From: an uncultured Opitutia bacterium
GTDB taxonomy: Bacteria; Verrucomicrobiota; Verrucomicrobiia; Opitutales; Opitutaceae
Direction: 5' to 3'
Length of the DNA: 64,000 bases
Assembly: GCA_903825285.1 (NCBI GenBank)
Contig: CAIJZY010000038.1
Coordinates: forward strand, 1-64,000
The position numbers were made by a program, and so were the translations under genes. Positions 1-9,494 of the stretch are shown in pieces (within the stretch, counting starts at the first letter, position 1; each line of letters starts with the position of its first letter). The notes under the pieces were generated by a model, which did not search any database, was not told the DNA's origin, and saw nothing but the letters and a program-made list of their open reading frames with translations.

Positions 1-342
1 CATGACCGGGTCATCCAGCTTTTGGTTGGAGCGCTCGCCGCGGAACACGGAGAACGTGCCCACGATCTTGTTGTCCGCCGTCGAGATCTTGGCGCCGAAC
101 TCGATGTTCTTGCCGGTCTCGTTCTTCAGGTTGGCGTACGCACCGCGGGCGACCTGGATGGCCTTGGCCTGCGCGATCGAGGTGACCAGCGTGCCGAGGT
201 AGGTGTAGGAACCCGTCTGCAGCGCCTCGGCATACGTCCGGCCCCACTGCCCCACGACGATGCGACCCACCCACTCCAGTGGATTTGGCGCTTCGCCAAT
301 TTTCTCCTGAGAAGTCTTTGGCTGATTTTTTGTGTTCGGCAT
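1..342 (-). pseudogene. TonB-dependent receptor fragment, partial at the window edge
   Basis: Read on the minus strand, the frame is open from about 423 to the first base. Residues encoded by roughly 1-170 look like strands of the outer-membrane beta-barrel of a TonB-dependent receptor, with the typical run NETGKNIEFGAKI followed by a VGTFSVFRGERSN-type strand. The first ATG of the frame is at 342, but the sequence before the barrel strands resembles no receptor plug or signal peptide. The piece therefore looks like a decayed or rearranged receptor, or the middle of a larger gene whose 5' part is lost. The gene continues outside the window, so its real length cannot be judged. The family call is from pattern recognition only. 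Confidence 0.4.
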
Positions 343-427
343 GCGGGGGGTGACACGCGCTCTCCGGAGGCTTACCAAATTGATGCGACCTGTGACGGCT
401 GCAAACGAGAGGAGGTTATTTTATCAT

Positions 428-443
428 TACCTAAATTTAGGTA
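428..443. promoter_or_regulatory. 16-bp perfect palindrome upstream of the mannosidase gene
   Basis: TACCTAAATTTAGGTA is its own reverse complement and lies in an AT-rich patch of the otherwise GC-rich 424-565 gap. It sits about 120 bp before the start of the GH38 gene, a good place for a dimeric repressor or activator. The cognate regulator is not identifiable here. The rest of the gap shows no gene. Confidence 0.4.
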
Positions 444-565
444 GCTGCGATTGCCTGCGCGCATCGCGCCGCCTCTTTCCACCGCGCACCAGATGATTGT
501 AGCCATGCCGACCGGCCGCGGGAAAACGAGCCTTCGCTCGCGCCAAACCCGGTTGCGGGAAACAA

Positions 566-3500
566 TTGCCCCGCTTCCGCCCTTCGCCGAGCATGACTGG
601 GATGTTGCCGACCAATCCCCTGCTCCAACTCACTCCCCTGCGCACGCAGCGCGGGGTCGCCCGCCTCGCTGAATTGATCTGGCACGATGCGCGCCCGCTG
701 CGCGTCGAGGCCACCGCGGCCCGGCCGGATCACCTGCCGCTCGCCGCCGCGCGCCGGCTCCCGCGCCGCGCCGTGCGCGTCGGCGAGAGCTGGGGCAAGC
801 TCTACGACCAGCGCTGGTGCCGCGTGGTGATTCCCGCGGGCACGCCCGGCCGCTGGCTGCGCTGGGATGAGCAGGGCGAGGCGACGCTGTTCGTGAACGG
901 CACACCCTTCTACGGCTTCGACGTCGCGCACCGCGCCTGCGAGCTGCCCGCCGGCGTGCGCGAGGTCTGGCTCGAATGCCTCTGCGTGCAGGCTGCCATC
1001 TGGCACCCGGACGCCAAGGGCCTCGGCGCCGAGGGCTGCGTGTTCCGCGGCGCGCACCTGCTCCGCCGCGACGACGAGGCCTGGGCCGCGTACCACGACC
1101 TCAACTGCCTTTATGAATGGATGATGGACCTGCGAACGCGGGAGTTTCCCGGCCAGCCACGTGAGCCGTTTAGTCAGACTTTGCAGCCGCCACTGACAGA
1201 CGCCTCGCCGCTGTTCCGCCGGCTCCTGCGCGGCGTCGACACGGCGCTCGACGCGTTCGACACCGCGGGCGTCGCCGCCCTGCGCCGCGCGCTCGCCGCG
1301 GTCTACCGCGAGCTCCGCGACGCGCGTCCGCTGAGCCGCGCCGCGCTCACCGGCCACTCACACCTCGACTTGGTCTGGCTCTGGACCGAGCAGGTCGGCG
1401 AGGGCAAGGCCGTCCACACCTTCGCCAACGTAAACCGGCTCATGGCGCTGTATCCGGAGTTCCGGTTCGCCTACTCCCAGCCCGCCAGCTACGAGGCCGT
1501 CGGCCGCCGCTCGCCCGAGCTGCACCGCGCGGTCAAAGCCCGCCTGCGCGCCGGCCAGTGGGAGGCGACCGGCGGGACCTACGTGGAAAGCGACTCCCAC
1601 GTGGCCTGCGGCGAGGGCCTCGCGCGGGCATTCACGCTCGGCCAGGATTCCTTTCGCCGCCTCACCGGCCAGCGCTCCCGCGTGCTCTGGCTGCCGGACC
1701 TCTTCGGTTTCAGCGCCTGCCTGCCGCAGCTCATGCAGCTCAGCGGCGTGGACTATTTCTTCACCACCAAGACGACCTGGAACACCGTCAACCGCTTCCC
1801 CCACTCCAGCTTCGTCTGGCGCGGGCCAGGCGGCCACGCCGTGGTCAGCCACGTGACCCAGGGCGTGCAGTTCAACAACACCGTCTCCGTCGAGCAGCTG
1901 CGCGCCGCCTCGCACCAGCACCAGCAGGGCGACCTGCACGACGAGTTCCTCATGCCGAACGGCTGGGGCGACGGCGGCGGCGGCCCGAGCGAGGACATGT
2001 GCGAGCGGGCCCGGCGCCTGTCCGGCCTGCGCGGATTGCCCAGCCTGAAGTGGGACCAGCCGGAGGCCTTCTTCGACCGGCTCGCGAAAAAGCGCCCGCA
2101 GCTGCCGGCGCTCGACGGTGAGATCTACCTCGAATACCACCGCGGCACGTTCACCACGCAGAGCCGCGTGAAGGCGCACTTCCGCGCCCTCGAGCGCGCC
2201 CTGCAGCTGCACGAGGCGGCGCTGGTCGCCACCCGCGGCGCGCCGGACGCCGGCCTCGCCCACGCCTGGCGGCGCATGGTGTTCGCCCAGTTCCACGACT
2301 ACATCCCGGGCAGCTCGATCCCCGAGGTTTACGCGCAGGGACTGCCCGAGCTCGCCGCCCTCGCCCGCACGCAGGCATCGGCCGCCGCCGCCGCCCTCGG
2401 CCGCGCCAAGGGCGACCGCTGCGTCTTCAACCCGCTGCCCCTCGCCCGCCGCTGCGTCGTCGGGGGCCGGCTGCTCGACCTGCCGCCCCTCGCCGGGGTG
2501 CGCGTCGCCGATGCCGCCGTCCGCGGCATCGCCCCCGTCACCATCCGCGGCCGCACGCTCGCAAACGGCCGCGTCGCCGCGCGCCTCGACGCCCGCGGCC
2601 GGCTCGCCGCGCTGAGCGTGGACGGCCGCAGCGTCGCCCTCGCCCCCGGCGCCGGCGAACTGGTGGTTTATCCGGAGCAGCCCGCAAACTTCGGCCCGTG
2701 GGACATTGACCGGCACTCGCTTTCGCTGGGCCGGCCAGCGCGCGGCCCGGCGCGGATCACCGCGGACCGTCACGGTCTGACCGTGACCCGCCGCGTCGGC
2801 GCAGGCAGCACCGCCGCCGTGCGCTACTGGCTCGAGCCCGGCGCGGGCGTGCTGCGCGTTACGGTGAAGCTGGACTGGCAGGAGCCCGACGTGCTGCTGA
2901 AGCTGCATTTCCCCACCACGTACCGCGGGCGCGAGGTGCGCTGCGGCACGCCGTTCGGCAGCGTGCTGCGCCCGCAGCTCGCCACCACCCGCGAGGCCGA
3001 GGCCATGTGGGAATGGCCGATGAGCCGCTGGGCCACCGTGAGCGACGAAGCCGAGCGCGAGGGCCTGTTCGTCGTCACCGAGGCGAAGTACGGCGTCGGC
3101 ATCCGGGACGGCAACCTCGGCGTCACCCTCCTGCGCACCCCGCGCCACGTCGGCTACGAGGAGCACGCCAAGGCCTACCCCGCGCACCTCAGCCGGCTCC
3201 CGGCGCCTGCCACCGTCCACACCGACCTCGGCCAGCACACCATCGAGCTCGCCGTCGGCCACTACGACGTCACCGCCCCGCGCGCCGCGCAGCCCGCGGC
3301 GCTGGCCGAGACCCTGTTCACGCCCGCCGTGCCGTACACCGGCCGGCCCGTGGCGGCCGCCTTTCTCGGGCTCACGGGCGGCGAAACCCTCCTGCCGCAC
3401 TGGGCGCAGCCGCAGGGCCGCGACCGCTGCGTGCTCCGTCTCCACGAGGTGGGCGGCCAGCGCGGCACCGCGCGGTTGCAGCTGGCCCCCGGCTGGTCCG

Positions 3501-3616
3501 CGCGCAAGACGGACCTGCTCGGCCGGCCGCTCGGCGGCCCGCTGCGCCAAGGCCGCCTGGTCTTCGCGCCCTACGAGATCGTCAGCCTGAGGCTCGAGCG
3601 CAGCTCGAGCCGTTGA
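566..3616 (+). CDS. GH38 family alpha-mannosidase
   Basis: This 1016-residue protein has the length and layout of bacterial GH38 alpha-mannosidases, which hydrolyse terminal alpha-mannosides with a zinc ion in the active site. The N-terminal 250 residues look like the beta-rich leader domain. The catalytic domain opens with GHSHLDLVWLW near residue 263, containing the zinc-binding His and Asp. WLPDLFGFSACLPQL near residue 375 should hold the nucleophile Asp. The C-terminal half is beta-rich, as in the family. No signal peptide is evident, so it probably acts in the cytoplasm on imported oligosaccharides. In-frame ATGs at 566, 593 and 602 are all possible starts, and none has a clear Shine-Dalgarno. 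It is convergent with the heparinase-like gene, and an inverted repeat fills the gap between them. Confidence 0.92.
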   Translation: MPRFRPSPSMTGMLPTNPLLQLTPLRTQRGVARLAELIWHDARPLRVEATAARPDHLPLAAARRLPRRAVRVGESWGKLYDQRWCRVVIPAGTPGRWLRWDEQGEATLFVNGTPFYGFDVAHRACELPAGVREVWLECLCVQAAIWHPDAKGLGAEGCVFRGAHLLRRDDEAWAAYHDLNCLYEWMMDLRTREFPGQPREPFSQTLQPPLTDASPLFRRLLRGVDTALDAFDTAGVAALRRALAAVYRELRDARPLSRAALTGHSHLDLVWLWTEQVGEGKAVHTFANVNRLMALYPEFRFAYSQPASYEAVGRRSPELHRAVKARLRAGQWEATGGTYVESDSHVACGEGLARAFTLGQDSFRRLTGQRSRVLWLPDLFGFSACLPQLMQLSGVDYFFTTKTTWNTVNRFPHSSFVWRGPGGHAVVSHVTQGVQFNNTVSVEQLRAASHQHQQGDLHDEFLMPNGWGDGGGGPSEDMCERARRLSGLRGLPSLKWDQPEAFFDRLAKKRPQLPALDGEIYLEYHRGTFTTQSRVKAHFRALERALQLHEAALVATRGAPDAGLAHAWRRMVFAQFHDYIPGSSIPEVYAQGLPELAALARTQASAAAAALGRAKGDRCVFNPLPLARRCVVGGRLLDLPPLAGVRVADAAVRGIAPVTIRGRTLANGRVAARLDARGRLAALSVDGRSVALAPGAGELVVYPEQPANFGPWDIDRHSLSLGRPARGPARITADRHGLTVTRRVGAGSTAAVRYWLEPGAGVLRVTVKLDWQEPDVLLKLHFPTTYRGREVRCGTPFGSVLRPQLATTREAEAMWEWPMSRWATVSDEAEREGLFVVTEAKYGVGIRDGNLGVTLLRTPRHVGYEEHAKAYPAHLSRLPAPATVHTDLGQHTIELAVGHYDVTAPRAAQPAALAETLFTPAVPYTGRPVAAAFLGLTGGETLLPHWAQPQGRDRCVLRLHEVGGQRGTARLQLAPGWSARKTDLLGRPLGGPLRQGRLVFAPYEIVSLRLERSSSR

Positions 3617-3690
3617 AAGTCGCGGGTTGAAAGTTGAAAGCCGGCGCGGGCCGGCCCGCTACTTTCAACTCGGTCCATTCAACTTTCAAC
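3612..3690. repeat. Intergenic inverted repeat, family A (GTTGAAAG type), copy 1
   Basis: The left arm at 3612-3640 repeats the unit GTTGAAAG, and the right arm at 3661-3690 carries its complement CTTTCAAC. Together they can form a long imperfect hairpin. It lies between two convergent genes and overlaps the stop codons of both. Copies of the same family occur near 41769 and 44883. It could act as a bidirectional terminator or be a REP-like dispersed element. Confidence 0.75.
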
Positions 3691-6061
3691 CGCCCCGCTT
3701 CGCGGGGCTCTTCAGTTCGAGCTGCACCTTGACCACGAGCCGGCCCGAGCGGCCGCGCTGCGTCAGGCTCAGCCGCGGCTGGGTTTCCGCATGCAGGTTC
3801 GCAAGGAGGTAGTGCTCCTTGCGCTCCTGCAGGACCTGCTTCCACACCGGCGCCTCGAGCGGCAGGAGGTCCAGCGCCGCCTCGACGCCCTCGGCCCAGG
3901 TGAGCGTGGCACGGCCGCGGCGGCCCTCGATCACGGCTTGGCGCCGGGAAGCATCGAGTGCGATCGGCAGCGCCGTGGTCCAATGGAAAGTCACGCCGTC
4001 CCCGTGCTCCAGCGCCCAGTCGTCGGTGATCGTCAGCTCGGCCGGCGTGGGCGAGTCCCAGGTCCGGTCCCAGCGCGCGAACCAGCCCTCCCAGCCCGCG
4101 GTCAGCGCCATGGTCGCGTGGAAGCGGGTCTCGTCGCCGCGGGCCTGCGGCGTGATGTCGGCCAGGATCGGGTTGGCCGGCTTCGGCCGCGCCTCGGTGC
4201 CGAGGGGCACGAGCATGTTGTGGCGCTGGCAGTGCTTGAGCAGGTCGGCGAGCGGGTTGCTGTAATCGCAGCTGCCGAAGTCGCGGGCGAAGCTGTCGCC
4301 GGCGAACTCGAGCACGAAGGAGCCCTTGTCCTCGTGCGTGTGCGAGGCGCCCGCCTGGTTGCCCATGAGGAAGAGCTTCACCCACTCGCCATCGAGGCGG
4401 CGGTGCGAGGCGAGCTGGCCGATCGCCGGCATGGTCACCAGCGGCCGGAAATCCGGGCCCGACTCGGGCACCTCGCGGAGAAGGTTCTGCGCCAGCAGGG
4501 TCAGCGGCTGCCCACCGCCGCGCGCGATCGATTTCCGGCAGACCGTCACCCAGTGCGAGTCGGGCATGAGCCAGGCGAGAAACGCCGCGCCCTCCTGCGG
4601 GATGTACTGCGCGTCACAGATCAGGATCATCTGAAACTCGTCCGCCGTGCTGACCAGCACCTCCGCCATCTGCGCGGTGGCCCGCATCGCGGCGGGGATC
4701 AGCTCGCGGGCGCCGCGGCCGCGGGCCCGGGCGTAGTAATAGCACGTCAGCATCGCCTGGCGGGCCGTGAACGTGAAGTACATCGGCCCCTCGGTGTAGC
4801 CGCCGTCGGGCAGGAGGATCTTGGCGAGATTGTCGTAGAGGTCGGCCAGCGCGAGGTCGGTGTACGGGGCGACGCGCGAGGGCTCCGGCTGCGGGTAGGG
4901 CGCCGACCGCCCGGGCATGGTGCGCTCGAGCACGAGGTACGCGTACATGCGGCCGGGCATGAACCACGCGGTCTGGTTGCACCAGAAGAGGTACTCCCAC
5001 CACCAGATGTTGTACGTGTTCGTGCCCTGCCCCTCCTCCGCGAGGCGGCGGAGGATCAGCTCGCGGCCGTAGTCGGTGAACCACTCGCCGCAGAGGTCGA
5101 GGATCAGCGCGCAGTCGTACATCACCAGGCTCGGCACGAACGCGCGGTGCTCCCACTTGCAGCCGGTCAGCCAGCTGAGGAACGACGGATCCCAGCGCGT
5201 GCTGTGGGCGAGGCAGATCGCGTACCGGGCGGCGAGGCGGCCGAGGCGCGCGTCCCGGAACAGCACCGACGCCTGCGCGGCATTCGCGCCATGGGTCAGC
5301 AGGTGCTTGCCGGTGTCGCGCTCGCGGCTGAACCGCGTGTCGTTCCAGAAATTCACGTAGTCCGACATCATCCGCTCCGGCACCAGGCGCCGGGCGTCCG
5401 CCGCCAGTGCCCAGAGCGGCGACGTCTCCGGCCCGCCCGCCGCCGCCAGCCGCGCGCGCGCGTCCGCCAGCTCCGCGCCCGTGAGGTGCAGCCCGTACGC
5501 CGGCTCGAACGCGGGCGCGAACTCCTCGGGCTGCAGGTAGTCCGCCCAGCGTTCGTCGAACCGCGCGAGCTGGCGCAGGTGCCGCGCGAGCTGCGCGCCG
5601 TGCTGCAGGCCGATCCAGTTGAACCAGCCGCAGGTCGCGCCGGGCGTCTGCCGCGGGTCCGCGTAGATCTCGATGGTCAGCGCGCGCAGGCGCCGCGCCC
5701 CGGCCAGCGGGAGCAGGAGCTCGCGCTTCTGGTGCGCGAACGGCGTGCTGCGCCACTCCCGCTCGCCGGCATCCGTCCCGGCCCGCAGCACCACCTCCGC
5801 CCCGGGCGGCGCCTGCACTGAGCACATCAGCGCGTCATAGTCGGCACAGTCCACGTCGCAGGCCCGGCTCAGCCGCAGCGCGGGGGCCGCGGGATCCGCC
5901 GGGGGCGCCTGCCAGTCGTACTGCACCCACGCCCAGCGCTGCGCCACCTGCAGGCCCGGCGCGCCGCCGGCGTGCACGGTCCACTGGGGCAGGCCGCTGA
6001 GCTGCTCGTCGAAGAACGCCTCGAAGATCGCCTCGGCCGAGTTGATGGGGGTGAGCTGCAT
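3686..6061 (-). CDS. Heparinase II/III-like protein (putative polysaccharide lyase)
   Basis: The protein has 791 residues if translation starts at the ATG at 6061. An upstream in-frame ATG at 6181 would overlap the divergent gene and add a non-conserved leader. The middle is rich in aromatic residues and looks like an alpha/alpha toroid, as in heparinase II/III and alginate-lyase families. The C-terminal third contains ASHTHEDKGSFVLEFAG, the His-x-Asp-x-Gly-Ser-Phe signature of the heparinase II/III beta-sandwich domain. These enzymes cleave uronic-acid-containing polysaccharides by beta-elimination. The substrate cannot be read from sequence, and some members are hydrolase-like or inactive. 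No signal peptide is seen. The neighbouring mannosidase and oxidoreductases suggest a role in the same glycan-degradation locus. Confidence 0.75.
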   Translation of the reverse strand: MQLTPINSAEAIFEAFFDEQLSGLPQWTVHAGGAPGLQVAQRWAWVQYDWQAPPADPAAPALRLSRACDVDCADYDALMCSVQAPPGAEVVLRAGTDAGEREWRSTPFAHQKRELLLPLAGARRLRALTIEIYADPRQTPGATCGWFNWIGLQHGAQLARHLRQLARFDERWADYLQPEEFAPAFEPAYGLHLTGAELADARARLAAAGGPETSPLWALAADARRLVPERMMSDYVNFWNDTRFSRERDTGKHLLTHGANAAQASVLFRDARLGRLAARYAICLAHSTRWDPSFLSWLTGCKWEHRAFVPSLVMYDCALILDLCGEWFTDYGRELILRRLAEEGQGTNTYNIWWWEYLFWCNQTAWFMPGRMYAYLVLERTMPGRSAPYPQPEPSRVAPYTDLALADLYDNLAKILLPDGGYTEGPMYFTFTARQAMLTCYYYARARGRGARELIPAAMRATAQMAEVLVSTADEFQMILICDAQYIPQEGAAFLAWLMPDSHWVTVCRKSIARGGGQPLTLLAQNLLREVPESGPDFRPLVTMPAIGQLASHRRLDGEWVKLFLMGNQAGASHTHEDKGSFVLEFAGDSFARDFGSCDYSNPLADLLKHCQRHNMLVPLGTEARPKPANPILADITPQARGDETRFHATMALTAGWEGWFARWDRTWDSPTPAELTITDDWALEHGDGVTFHWTTALPIALDASRRQAVIEGRRGRATLTWAEGVEAALDLLPLEAPVWKQVLQERKEHYLLANLHAETQPRLSLTQRGRSGRLVVKVQLELKSPAKRGG

Positions 6062-6167
6062 GCGGCCGGCAAAATTTTCATTTCTTTTCACTAGTGGCGA
6101 GAGGCTTTCTCGGCTGTAAGCTGGGGTACCCGCGGCCCCGCGGGCATTCCGCCCCGCCGCCTTTCCC
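6062..6167. promoter_or_regulatory. Divergent intergenic region with a GC hairpin
   Basis: This 106-bp gap separates the heparinase-like gene from the divergent oxidoreductase gene and must hold promoters for both. It has an AT-rich stretch (6070-6092) and a strong short inverted repeat, CCCGCGG at 6129-6135 with CCGCGGG at 6138-6144. No regulator-specific operator is recognised. Confidence 0.35.
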
Positions 6168-7241
6168 ATGGCCACCCCCACGATCCGCTACGGCATCATC
6201 GGTGCCGGAGTCATTGCCAACCTCATGGCCCGCGCCTTCACCGAGGGCCGCGGCGCCATCGCCACCGCCGTGGCCGACGTCAACCCGGAGGCCGCGCGGA
6301 AGCTCGCCGCCGCCGCCGGCGCGCCCCGGGTCTACGCCGACTACCGGGAACTGCTCGCCGACCCGGCGGTGGACGCCGTCTACCTCGCGACGCCGCCGTT
6401 CCTGCACCGGCCGATGACGCTCGACGCGCTCCGCGCCGGGAAACATGTCTGCTGCGAGAAGCCGTTCTTCCTCACGCAGGCCGAGGCGCGCGAGGTCCTC
6501 GCCGCCCAGCGCGCCGCGCCCCATCTCCGGGTCACGTGCTGCTCGTCGCGCTACCACGACTCCGGCACCGCGCGCCGCGCCCGCGCGGCCGTCGCCACCG
6601 GCGAGCTCGGCCGGCTCTACCGCGTGCACTACGAGCAGGTCACGCCCGCGGCGCGGCCCGGCGCGACGCTGCCGCCGTGGCGCAACGACCCCGCCAAGAA
6701 CGGCGGCGGCATCTCGTTCGACTGGGGCCCGTACGACCTCGACTGGCTGAGCTTCGTGCTGGGCGACCGCTTCCGGCCCCGCGTGGTGTTCGGCACGACG
6801 GGAAACTACTTCCCGCTGACGGCGGAGCGCGTGCCGCCCTGCCTGGATGTCGACGGCCGGCTCGCGGCGGAGGTCGTCTGCGACGACGGCCTGACGCTCC
6901 ACTGGGAGCGCCGTGCCGCCGAGCACGGCCCCGCCCGGCACAACATCGAGCTGCGCGGGACCCAGGCCGGCCTCGACCTCTGCTTCCTGCCGATGGGCGA
7001 GAACCAGGCGCTGCACCGCTACGCCTACGCCGGCGCCGCCGACTTGGCGGAGGAAAAGCTGCCTGACGCGCCGCCCGCCTGGGACGACACGCTCGTGTTC
7101 CCCCTCCGCGACCTCACCGCCGCCATCATCGAGAATCGCGCGCCCTCCAGCACCATCGAGCACAGCGTGCGCATCCATGGCCTGCTCGACGCCCTCCTCG
7201 CCTCCGCCCGCACCCAGCAGGCGGTGCGCATCACCGACTAA
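6168..7241 (+). CDS. Gfo/Idh/MocA family oxidoreductase
   Basis: This is a 357-residue NAD(P)-dependent dehydrogenase of the glucose-fructose oxidoreductase/inositol dehydrogenase/MocA superfamily. The N-terminal Rossmann fold begins with [10 protein letters not shown] near residues 8-17. The conserved CEKPF motif near residue 100 supplies the catalytic-site Lys. The C-terminal part is the usual alpha/beta substrate domain. The family oxidises or epimerises sugars, inositols or their derivatives, and some members are glycoside hydrolases (GH109). The next two genes encode a sugar-isomerase-like TIM barrel and an enolase-superfamily protein, a combination typical of catabolism of an unusual sugar or sugar acid. 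The specific substrate is unknown. Confidence 0.88.
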   Translation: MATPTIRYGIIGAGVIANLMARAFTEGRGAIATAVADVNPEAARKLAAAAGAPRVYADYRELLADPAVDAVYLATPPFLHRPMTLDALRAGKHVCCEKPFFLTQAEAREVLAAQRAAPHLRVTCCSSRYHDSGTARRARAAVATGELGRLYRVHYEQVTPAARPGATLPPWRNDPAKNGGGISFDWGPYDLDWLSFVLGDRFRPRVVFGTTGNYFPLTAERVPPCLDVDGRLAAEVVCDDGLTLHWERRAAEHGPARHNIELRGTQAGLDLCFLPMGENQALHRYAYAGAADLAEEKLPDAPPAWDDTLVFPLRDLTAAIIENRAPSSTIEHSVRIHGLLDALLASARTQQAVRITD

Positions 7242-7244
7242 CAA

Positions 7245-7414
7245 GGAGGAAGCCCGTAGGGCAAAATTCGAAATTCGAGAAAATTACCCAAGCATCCAAT
7301 ATCCTAAACTCATAACGCCCACGATCCGCTGTCGCACCGGCTCAGAATTGATTCACATCATCTTTCGTCCGCCCGCTCCCTCGAATTTCGAATTTAGCCC
7401 TCCGGGCTTCCTCC
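7245..7414. repeat. MITE-like inverted-repeat element, family C (AAATTCGAAATTCGA type), copy 1
   Basis: A left arm of about 35 nt at 7245-7279 (GGAGGAAGCCCG then AAATTCGAAATTCGA) matches the reverse complement of a right arm at 7380-7414. The arms enclose about 100 bp of lower-GC DNA with no gene. The right arm ends 4 nt before the ATG of the next gene, and its CCTCC/GGAGG ends may affect translation. It fills most of the only sizeable gap in this operon. A shorter relative occurs at 43674-43739. Confidence 0.75.
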
Positions 7415-7418
7415 ACCG

Positions 7419-8315
7419 ATGCCTTTTCCCAATCCCCTCTACCTTTTCAACAACCACTTCACGGGTCACCGGCGCAATTATCCCTACCGCACGCGCCTCG
7501 CCATCGCCGCCGACCTGGGGTTCGACGGCTATGAGCTGCACCCGATCGAGCCGGAGGACGACCGGACGTGGGACGAGGCCGCCGCGGCCTTCCGCGCGAG
7601 CGGCCTGACCAACGCCGGCATGTACATTGTCGCGAAGGGCGCGACCGACGAGGAGTACCCGCGGATCGACGCCGAGATCGAGCGCGCGCGGCGCATGATC
7701 GCGCGGCTGCATGCCCTCGACCCGCGCGCGTTCGTGAACTTCACGGTGATGAGCAACCCCGCCGGCCGCAGCCCGGCCGACTACCGCGAGGCCGGCTCGG
7801 CCACCGCCGAGGCGCGCCACTGGGAGCGCACCGCGCGGATCGTCCGCGCCGTCGACGACGAGCTCACCGCCCGCGGGATGAGCGGCAACCTCTACAACCA
7901 CGTCTGGTTCATCATCGACACGCCGGCCGCCGAGCTGCGCGTGCTCCGCGACGCCGGCGCCCGCGTGATCCGCCCCGGCATTGCGCTTTTCCATGCCTTC
8001 TTCCACCTCGGCGTGCCCGACCTGCCCGCCGTGATGGCCGAGCCCGGCATGGAGCGGCTCGGCTACTTCGCCGTGCTCAACGGCTGGCCCAAGCCCGCCG
8101 AACCGTTCCGCACCCGCCCGCTCGACGACGGCAACATCGACGTCGCCGCCGCCCTCGGGCTGCTCTGGTCGCGCGGCTACCGCGGGCCGGTGGTCTCCCA
8201 GGCCTACGACCTCGGCGGCGACCCGTACGAGTCCGCCCGCCGCAGCCGCGACTACCTCCACGCCCTCCACGCGCGCTTCACCCGCAACCCGAGCCTCAAT
8301 CCCTTCCATCCCTAG
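7419..8315 (+). CDS. Sugar phosphate isomerase/epimerase-like TIM-barrel protein
   Basis: The 298-residue protein resembles the xylose-isomerase-like TIM-barrel superfamily (AP endonuclease 2 fold), which includes sugar isomerases, epimerases and inosose dehydratases. It opens with a typical first strand and helix, RTRLAIAADLGFDGYEL, with Glu and Asp residues at strand ends as expected for metal binding. The late segments GYFAVLNGW and GYRGPVVSQAYD also fit. It lies between an oxidoreductase and an enolase-superfamily gene on the same strand, so a step in catabolism of a sugar or sugar acid is likely. The reaction itself cannot be assigned. Confidence 0.72.
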   Translation: MPFPNPLYLFNNHFTGHRRNYPYRTRLAIAADLGFDGYELHPIEPEDDRTWDEAAAAFRASGLTNAGMYIVAKGATDEEYPRIDAEIERARRMIARLHALDPRAFVNFTVMSNPAGRSPADYREAGSATAEARHWERTARIVRAVDDELTARGMSGNLYNHVWFIIDTPAAELRVLRDAGARVIRPGIALFHAFFHLGVPDLPAVMAEPGMERLGYFAVLNGWPKPAEPFRTRPLDDGNIDVAAALGLLWSRGYRGPVVSQAYDLGGDPYESARRSRDYLHALHARFTRNPSLNPFHP

Positions 8316-8327
8316 CCCGCCGCGCCC

Positions 8328-9470
8328 ATGAGCCAGATCACCCAGGTCGAGATCGGCCGCTTCGACTATGCGGTCGCCGGGGAATTCAAGTTCTTCAAGC
8401 CCGGTCCCGACGGCCGCGTCACGCGCCCGACCGTGCTCGTGCGGCTGACCGACGACGCCGGCCGGCAGGGCTGGGGCCAGGCGGTCCCGGTGCCAACCTG
8501 GACCTACGAGACCGTCGAGTCCGTCCTCACCACGCTGCGGCACCACCTCGCGGAGCTGATGCTCGGCCGCGACCCGGCGGACTTCGCGGGCCTGCACGCG
8601 GCGATGAACGCCGCCATCCGCCCGGCCTTCTCCGTCGGCCAGCCGCTCTGCAAGGCCGCGCTCGACCTCGCCTGCCACGACCTCGCCGGCCGGCAGCGCG
8701 GCGTGCCCGCGTGGCAGCTGTTCCCGTCGCTCGGGCCGGTAGGGAGCCACCTCACGCTCAGCTGGACCGTCGCCTCGCCCAAGCTGGAAACGATTGAGCG
8801 CCAGCTCGCCGAGGGCCGCGCGCGCGGGTACCGCAACTTCAACATCAAGGTCGGCGCGCCGCAGTCCGCCGCCTACGACCTCGACCTCGCCCGGCGCGTC
8901 CGGGCCTTCGCGCCCGACGGCTTCCTCTGGGCCGACGCCAACACCGGCTACACGCCCGACGAGGCGCTGGCCATCGCGCCGCGGCTGCGCGACGCGGGCG
9001 TGGACGTGCTCGAGTCGCCCCTGCCCCCGACCCAGATCCGCGGCTACCAGGCGCTGAAGCGGCAGGCCGCGCTGCCGGTGCTGATGGACGAGGGCATCCT
9101 CTCGCCGGTCGAGTCCGCCGAGTTCATCGCGCTCGGCATGCTCGACGGCATCGCGCTCAAGCCCGCGCGCAATGCCGGCCTCTGGCCCTCGGTGCAGATC
9201 GTCAAGCAGCTCCACGAGCACGGCCTGCTCGCGCTCGGCTCCGGCCTGACCGATCCCGACCTCTCGCTGGCGGCGGCCGCCCAGCTCTACGCCTGGGGCG
9301 GGCTCGCCCGGCCCTGCGCCCTCAACGGTCCACAGTTCCTCGCCGACCGGCTGTCCGGCGAGACGCTCGTGCCCCGTGCCGACCAGCTCGCCATTCCCAC
9401 CGCCCCCGGCCTCGGCCTCACCCTCGATCCCCGCGCCGCCGTCGTTCTCGCGACCGTGGCCCGGAGCTAG
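8328..9470 (+). CDS. Enolase-superfamily protein (mandelate racemase/muconate-lactonizing type)
   Basis: This 380-residue protein has the N-terminal capping domain and C-terminal barrel of the mandelate racemase/muconate-lactonizing subgroup. Visible catalytic-site motifs are NIKVG (Lys on strand 2), WADANTGY (Asp metal ligand), LESPLP (Glu ligand) and LMDEGI (Asp). These enzymes remove the proton next to a carboxylate and then dehydrate, racemise or cycloisomerise the substrate. Acid-sugar dehydration is likely from the context, because a Gfo/Idh/MocA protein and an isomerase-like protein precede it at short spacing. The exact acid sugar cannot be named. Confidence 0.85.
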   Translation: MSQITQVEIGRFDYAVAGEFKFFKPGPDGRVTRPTVLVRLTDDAGRQGWGQAVPVPTWTYETVESVLTTLRHHLAELMLGRDPADFAGLHAAMNAAIRPAFSVGQPLCKAALDLACHDLAGRQRGVPAWQLFPSLGPVGSHLTLSWTVASPKLETIERQLAEGRARGYRNFNIKVGAPQSAAYDLDLARRVRAFAPDGFLWADANTGYTPDEALAIAPRLRDAGVDVLESPLPPTQIRGYQALKRQAALPVLMDEGILSPVESAEFIALGMLDGIALKPARNAGLWPSVQIVKQLHEHGLLALGSGLTDPDLSLAAAAQLYAWGGLARPCALNGPQFLADRLSGETLVPRADQLAIPTAPGLGLTLDPRAAVVLATVARS

Positions 9471-9494
9471 CGCCGTCCGCGGCGCCTCAAACCC

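Noticed and set aside
1358-3550. Very long open frame antisense to the mannosidase gene (730 codons)
   Set aside because: High GC produces long stop-free antisense frames; the translation is low-complexity Ala/Gly/Arg-rich with no domain, while the plus strand encodes a clear GH38 enzyme.
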